Below are positions 31,129 through 34,255 of a DNA stretch of 34,255 nt, one piece after another. The notes beneath the pieces are model-generated. The model had not been told where the DNA came from, ran no database searches, and was given only the letters and a program-made list of their open reading frames with translations. The position numbers and the translations under genes are program-made. Every line of letters starts with the position of its first letter. The stretch's first letter is position 1. Source of the DNA: Vulcanimicrobiota bacterium (GTDB taxonomy: Bacteria > Vulcanimicrobiota > Vulcanimicrobiia > Vulcanimicrobiales > Vulcanimicrobiaceae). The stretch is taken from positions 45,807 to 80,061 of the forward strand of contig PLTN01000167.1 of the NCBI GenBank assembly GCA_003164495.1. Reading direction: 5' to 3'.

Positions 31129-32864
31129 TGGCAGATCTCGCGAGCACCACCCTCGACCCGGTCACCCTGGAAGTGATCCGCAACGCGCTGCCGGCAGTGG
31201 CCAACGAAATGGCCGCCGATTTGCAGCGCACGTCGTATAACATGATGATCTACGAGGTCCGCGATTTCTGCACGGCCCTGATCGATCCCGACGGGCAGCT
31301 CGTGAGCCAGAACGTCGGCGGCGTCTCGCACTTCGTGGCCGACCTCGGCGTCATCATCACTGACGGCGTGCGGCGCTACGGCAAGGACGGCTTCGCGCCG
31401 GGCGACGTCTTGATCACGAACCACCAAGCCGTCGCGGGGCAGCATCTCAACAACATCGTCATCTACACGCCGTACTTCTTCGAGGGCGAGCTGCTGATGT
31501 TCTCGATGGTGCGCGCGCATTGGATCGACGTCGGCGGCATGAGTACCGGTTTCGGCGCCGGCCCGGAAGTCGGCGACCCCTGGCTCGAAGGCTTGCAGCT
31601 CGATCAGCTCAAGATCTACGAAGGCGGAACGCTCAACAACGCGCTCTACCGTGTCATCAGCGACAACATCCGCTTTCCCGAGTCCTCGCTCGGCGACTTG
31701 AAGTCGCAGATCGCCGCCTGCCGACTCGCGGCGCGCCGGCTCGATGAGATGTTCCAAAAGTACGGCAAGCCCGTGATCCTCGACGCGATCGCGCGCATCT
31801 TCGATGAAACCGAGCAGAAGTGCCGCAACGTCATCGCGCGTTTGTCCGACGGCGTGTACGAAGCGTCGTCGGCGTTCGACGACGACGGCGTGCTGCTCGG
31901 CGTGCCGGTTCCGCTCCATGCGAAGGTCACGATCGCGGGCAGCGACATGACGATCGACCTCTCGGGTTGCTCGGGCGAGCGGAAAGCGGCCGTCAACTCG
32001 CGCACGCTCGCGGCCGCGCGCGTGGCATACAAAGCGCTCACCGGTCCGAACGATCCGGTCAACGAAGGTTCGTTTCGCGCGCTGGACGTGATCATTCCCG
32101 AAGGCAACATCATGATGGCGCGTTTCCCGGCGCCGATGTCGGGTTGGAGCCTGATCGTGCCGACGGTCGTCGACACGATCATCGCGGCGCTGGCGAAGGC
32201 GATGCCCGATACCATTCCCGCGGCGCACCACGGGTTGCTCGGCGGCGCGGTCGTGTTCTTCGGAGTCGATCCGGAAACGAAGCGGCGGTTCGTCGTGCAG
32301 AGCATCGAAGGCGGCGGCTGGGGCGGACGACCGTACGAAGACGGCGAGTCGGGAACGGTCTCGGTCTGTCAGGGCGACGTGCGCAACGGTTCGATCGAAG
32401 GCATCGAGCTCAAGTGTCCGGTGCTGGTCGAGCAGCGTGCGTTGCGCCCGAACTCGGGCGGTGCGGGCAAGTATCGCGGCGGTCTCGGCATCGACATGCA
32501 GGTGCGGAACTTCGTCGACGGGCTGTGGAATTTCGAGTCGTCAAAGCGTTTCGATTGTCCGCCGTGGGGATTGTGGGGTGGCACCGCCGGTGAAAACGGC
32601 GGGTATCTGCTGCGCATGGCGGGGACGGACACGTTCAAAGCGACCTCGGGCAGCCGCAAGCCGATTCCGGTCGACTCGTCGGTGATCGTGCGGACGGGCG
32701 GCGGCGGCGGTTGGGGTAACCCGCGCGAACGCGACTTCGCGGCGGTGCGGCACGATGTGCTCGAGGACTACATCACGGTTGAAGCGGCGCGCGAACTCTA
32801 CAGCGTCGTCATCAGTGCGGACGGCGTGATCGACGAGGCGGCAACGGCTCAACTTCGATCGTGA
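31128..32864 (+). CDS. hyuB: Hydantoinase/oxoprolinase B family protein
   Basis: A 578-aa HyuB-type subunit that acts together with HyuA. It starts LDPVTLEVIRNALPAVANEM, then has DFCTALIDPDGQLVSQ, GDVLITNHQAVAGQHLNN, SMVRAHWIDVGGMSTG and the C-terminal LRPNSGGAGKYRGGLG and RTGGGGGWGNPRERD, all characteristic. ATG 31128 overlaps the HyuA stop (TGATG) and has GGAGCGGAG upstream. No third small subunit of acetone carboxylase type follows; a TetR regulator comes next. So a hydantoinase or oxoprolinase is preferred over a carboxylase, but this is open. Confidence 0.93.
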   Translation: MADLASTTLDPVTLEVIRNALPAVANEMAADLQRTSYNMMIYEVRDFCTALIDPDGQLVSQNVGGVSHFVADLGVIITDGVRRYGKDGFAPGDVLITNHQAVAGQHLNNIVIYTPYFFEGELLMFSMVRAHWIDVGGMSTGFGAGPEVGDPWLEGLQLDQLKIYEGGTLNNALYRVISDNIRFPESSLGDLKSQIAACRLAARRLDEMFQKYGKPVILDAIARIFDETEQKCRNVIARLSDGVYEASSAFDDDGVLLGVPVPLHAKVTIAGSDMTIDLSGCSGERKAAVNSRTLAAARVAYKALTGPNDPVNEGSFRALDVIIPEGNIMMARFPAPMSGWSLIVPTVVDTIIAALAKAMPDTIPAAHHGLLGGAVVFFGVDPETKRRFVVQSIEGGGWGGRPYEDGESGTVSVCQGDVRNGSIEGIELKCPVLVEQRALRPNSGGAGKYRGGLGIDMQVRNFVDGLWNFESSKRFDCPPWGLWGGTAGENGGYLLRMAGTDTFKATSGSRKPIPVDSSVIVRTGGGGGWGNPRERDFAAVRHDVLEDYITVEAARELYSVVISADGVIDEAATAQLRS

Positions 32865-32874
32865 TGCTTCTCGC

Positions 32875-33492
32875 GTGACGGCGCGGATCGGACTGCGCGA
32901 GCGAAACAAGCGTGAGAAGCTGCGTCGCATCAAGGCCGCGGCCTACGAGCTGTTTTCGGAGCGGGGCTTCGACGCCACCACCGTCAGCGAGATCGCGAAG
33001 CGCGCGCGGGTCGGCTTCGGGACGTGCTTTGCCTACGCGCGCGACAAGCGCGACATGCTGTTTCTGCTGTTCACCGAAGAGCTGGCGGAGATTAACGAGC
33101 GGCCGTTCGGATCGATCGATCGCACGCAGCCGCTGATCGAACAATTGATCGCCGTCTTCGGTCCCAACTACGAGCTCTTCGCGCGGAACCCGCCGCTCTC
33201 GCGCCTGCTGCTCCGCGAGTGGACGTTTGCGCTGGCAGATACGGCCGAGCGCCGCTCGGTGCCGGACCGCGGCGCCTACATTCACCGCCTCGCGGAACTG
33301 ATCGCGCACGCGCAAAGCGATGGCTACGTCGAACCGTCGGCATCGAGCGAACTGATCGCCGAAATGCTCTACGCCACCTACACCGGCGCCGTCCGCCAAT
33401 GGCTGCGCGCCGAGCACCCTACCGCCGCCGCCGGCATCGCCACCCTGCGCGCCATGCTCGCGCTGCAAATCTCCGGCATCGCCCAGCACTAA
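32875..33492 (+). CDS. TetR-family transcriptional regulator
   Basis: A 205-aa regulator with an N-terminal helix-turn-helix (AAYELFSERGFDATTVSEIA, then KRARVGFGTCFAYARDKRDM; residues ~20-62) and an all-helical ligand domain. The start is GTG 32875, ten bases after the hyuB stop; no better start is visible. It is probably co-transcribed with the binding protein/hydantoinase genes, and may autoregulate through the palindrome at 28064-28079. The ligand is unknown. Confidence 0.88.
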   Translation: MTARIGLRERNKREKLRRIKAAAYELFSERGFDATTVSEIAKRARVGFGTCFAYARDKRDMLFLLFTEELAEINERPFGSIDRTQPLIEQLIAVFGPNYELFARNPPLSRLLLREWTFALADTAERRSVPDRGAYIHRLAELIAHAQSDGYVEPSASSELIAEMLYATYTGAVRQWLRAEHPTAAAGIATLRAMLALQISGIAQH

Positions 33493-33503
33493 CCCGCAGA
33501 TGA

Positions 33504-33518
33504 CTCCGCCGAGCGGAG
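33504..33518. terminator. Small perfect hairpin after the TetR gene
   Basis: CTCCGC-CGA-GCGGAG is a perfect six-pair stem 12 bp after the TetR stop. There is no T-tract, so the terminator role is weakly supported. The same GAGCGGAGC core recurs in the adjacent repeat element. Confidence 0.3.
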
Positions 33519-33528
33519 CACCCCACAA

Positions 33529-33700
33529 GTCTGTCATTCCGAGCGGAGCGCCAACGGCGCGCAGTCGAGGAACGGGCCACAATCTACACCAACGAGAGCG
33601 AGCGCGAAGGCGCGAGCAGTGGCGTTCGCACGCTAATTGCCGAGATTTACTCCGGTTCCTCGACTACGCACCTGACGGCGCTCCGCTCGGAATGACAGAT
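33529..33700. repeat. Dispersed palindromic repeat, third copy
   Basis: A ~170-bp element with imperfect terminal inverted repeats of ~48 bp: TCTGTCATTCCGAGCGGAGC... on the left and its near-complement ending CTCCGCTCGGAATGACAGA on the right. Both arms also have GTCGAGGAAC. It belongs to the same family as the elements within 4208-4747. It fills the space between the convergent TetR and 3-hydroxyacyl-CoA dehydrogenase genes and ends at the latter's stop codon. It encodes nothing; it may be a non-autonomous mobile or REP-like element, and its RNA would fold into a long hairpin. Confidence 0.88.
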
Positions 33701-34255
33701 TTAGCGGAGGGCGTCGAGGCGGCGCTCTAGGGCTTCGCGTTCGGCGTCGCTCCAGGTGCGAAAGCCCTGGCCGGCCTTCACGCCGGTTTTTCCCGCGGCG
33801 ACGAGATCGACCAGCAACTGTTGCGGTGCGTTGCTCACGTCGAGATCCGGCAGCAGCACCGACTGAATCGCCAAGGTCAGATCGAGCCCGACCAGATCCG
33901 ACTGCTCGAGCGGGCCCATCACGCCCAAGCGTGCGCCGAAGCTGCGTTTGACGACGAAGTCGACCGTCTCCGCATCGCAGACGCCCGCTTGCACGAGCGC
34001 GATCGCCTCGCGTTTGAGCGCATGCTGCATGCGGTTGCCGATGAAGCCCGGGATGTCGCGCTTCACGTGCACCGGTTCTTGCCCGATCTCCGCGAGCAGC
34101 GCCATCGTGCGCTCGATCGTGGCCGGCGACGTCTCGGCCGCTTGTACGACCTCGACTAGGCGCACCGTGTACGGCGGATTCCAGAAGTGCGTGCCGACCA
34201 CGCGTTCGCGATGGGTTGCCGCGGCCGCGATCCGTGTGATCGGGATCGCCGAGGT
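33701..34255 (-). CDS. 3-hydroxyacyl-CoA dehydrogenase family protein, N-terminus beyond window
   Basis: The C-terminal 184 residues of an NAD-dependent 3-hydroxyacyl-CoA (or 3-hydroxybutyryl-CoA) dehydrogenase, an enzyme of beta-oxidation and related pathways. The frame is open through the window end; the extra codons read TSAIPITRIAAATHRERVVG-like just before GTHFWNPPYTVRLVEVV, which contains the conserved catalytic His-Asn region. GFIGNRMQHALKREAIALV and the end KAGQGFRTWSDAE are typical of the helical C-terminal domain. An internal GTG at 34201 is not the true start. It could also act on gulonate or another hydroxy-acid, as family members do. Confidence 0.9.
   Translation of the reverse strand, partial: TSAIPITRIAAAATHRERVVGTHFWNPPYTVRLVEVVQAAETSPATIERTMALLAEIGQEPVHVKRDIPGFIGNRMQHALKREAIALVQAGVCDAETVDFVVKRSFGARLGVMGPLEQSDLVGLDLTLAIQSVLLPDLDVSNAPQQLLVDLVAAGKTGVKAGQGFRTWSDAEREALERRLDALR

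Noticed and set aside
30159-32864. A 901-codon frame that would fuse a long N-terminus to hydantoinase B
   Set aside because: The upstream portion is an Arg-rich shadow of hydantoinase A; HyuB starts normally at 31128.
1-34255. CRISPR arrays, tRNA or rRNA genes, insertion-sequence transposases, integrases
   Set aside because: I found no regularly spaced repeats, cloverleaf-like segments, rRNA-like sequence or transposase/integrase proteins in the window.

Overview
This is a high-GC window (roughly two-thirds G+C over most of its length) with tightly packed, often overlapping genes and no rRNA, tRNA or CRISPR that I can see. Eight genes encode exported solute-binding proteins, some with twin-arginine-like signals, so the host is probably a diderm bacterium with a periplasm. 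The codon usage, the surplus of binding proteins and the dispersed palindromic repeat (GTCATTCCGAGCGG...GTCGAGGAACC) remind me of Candidatus Eremiobacterota (WPS-2) or a similar soil lineage. That placement is inference from memory, not proof.

Layout. (1) 1-4228: the end of a LivK-type binding protein, a convergent GMC dehydrogenase with its gluconate-2-dehydrogenase-subunit-3-like partner, and an NMT1/SsuA-type binding protein. (2) 4208-4747: a duplicated ~245-bp segment carrying a palindromic repeat. (3) 4786-7224: a pirin and a cyclic-nucleotide-domain/thioredoxin-reductase-like fusion that lacks the redox cysteines. (4) 7417-10238: a lower-GC cassette with ring-hydroxylating dioxygenase alpha, SDR dehydrogenase, dioxygenase beta and a 70-aa protein, probably acquired separately. 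(5) 10349-10858 and 10933-11310: a DoxX-like membrane protein divergent from an HxlR regulator.

(6) 11344-17871: seven genes on one strand with overlaps or gaps of at most 19 bp. They are a homogentisate-dioxygenase-like bicupin, an FMN reductase, a LivK-type binding protein, a DapA-like aldolase, two NMT1-type binding proteins and a selenium-free GrdB-like protein. Two overlapping cupin genes converge on its end. (7) 19146-26345: two paralogous 379-aa Tat-type binding proteins, a resorcylate-decarboxylase-like amidohydrolase, an ABC ATPase, a double-domain permease on the other strand, and a Rieske-type oxygenase from which the Rieske cluster region has been removed. (8) 26410-33492: an IclR regulator, an isocitrate lyase/PEP mutase family enzyme, an NMT1-type binding protein, hydantoinase/oxoprolinase A and B subunits and a TetR regulator. 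A third copy of the repeat follows, then a 3-hydroxyacyl-CoA dehydrogenase cut by the window end.

Together the window looks like a scavenging and catabolic region for small organic acids, aromatic and cyclic amide compounds: many binding proteins, one ABC transporter, ring hydroxylation and opening, decarboxylation, amide-ring hydrolysis and C-C lyases, under several local regulators. The substrates cannot be read from the sequence. The points most worth following up are the Rieske-less oxygenase, the 11344-17871 operon with its GrdB-like protein, and the excess of binding proteins over transport machinery.
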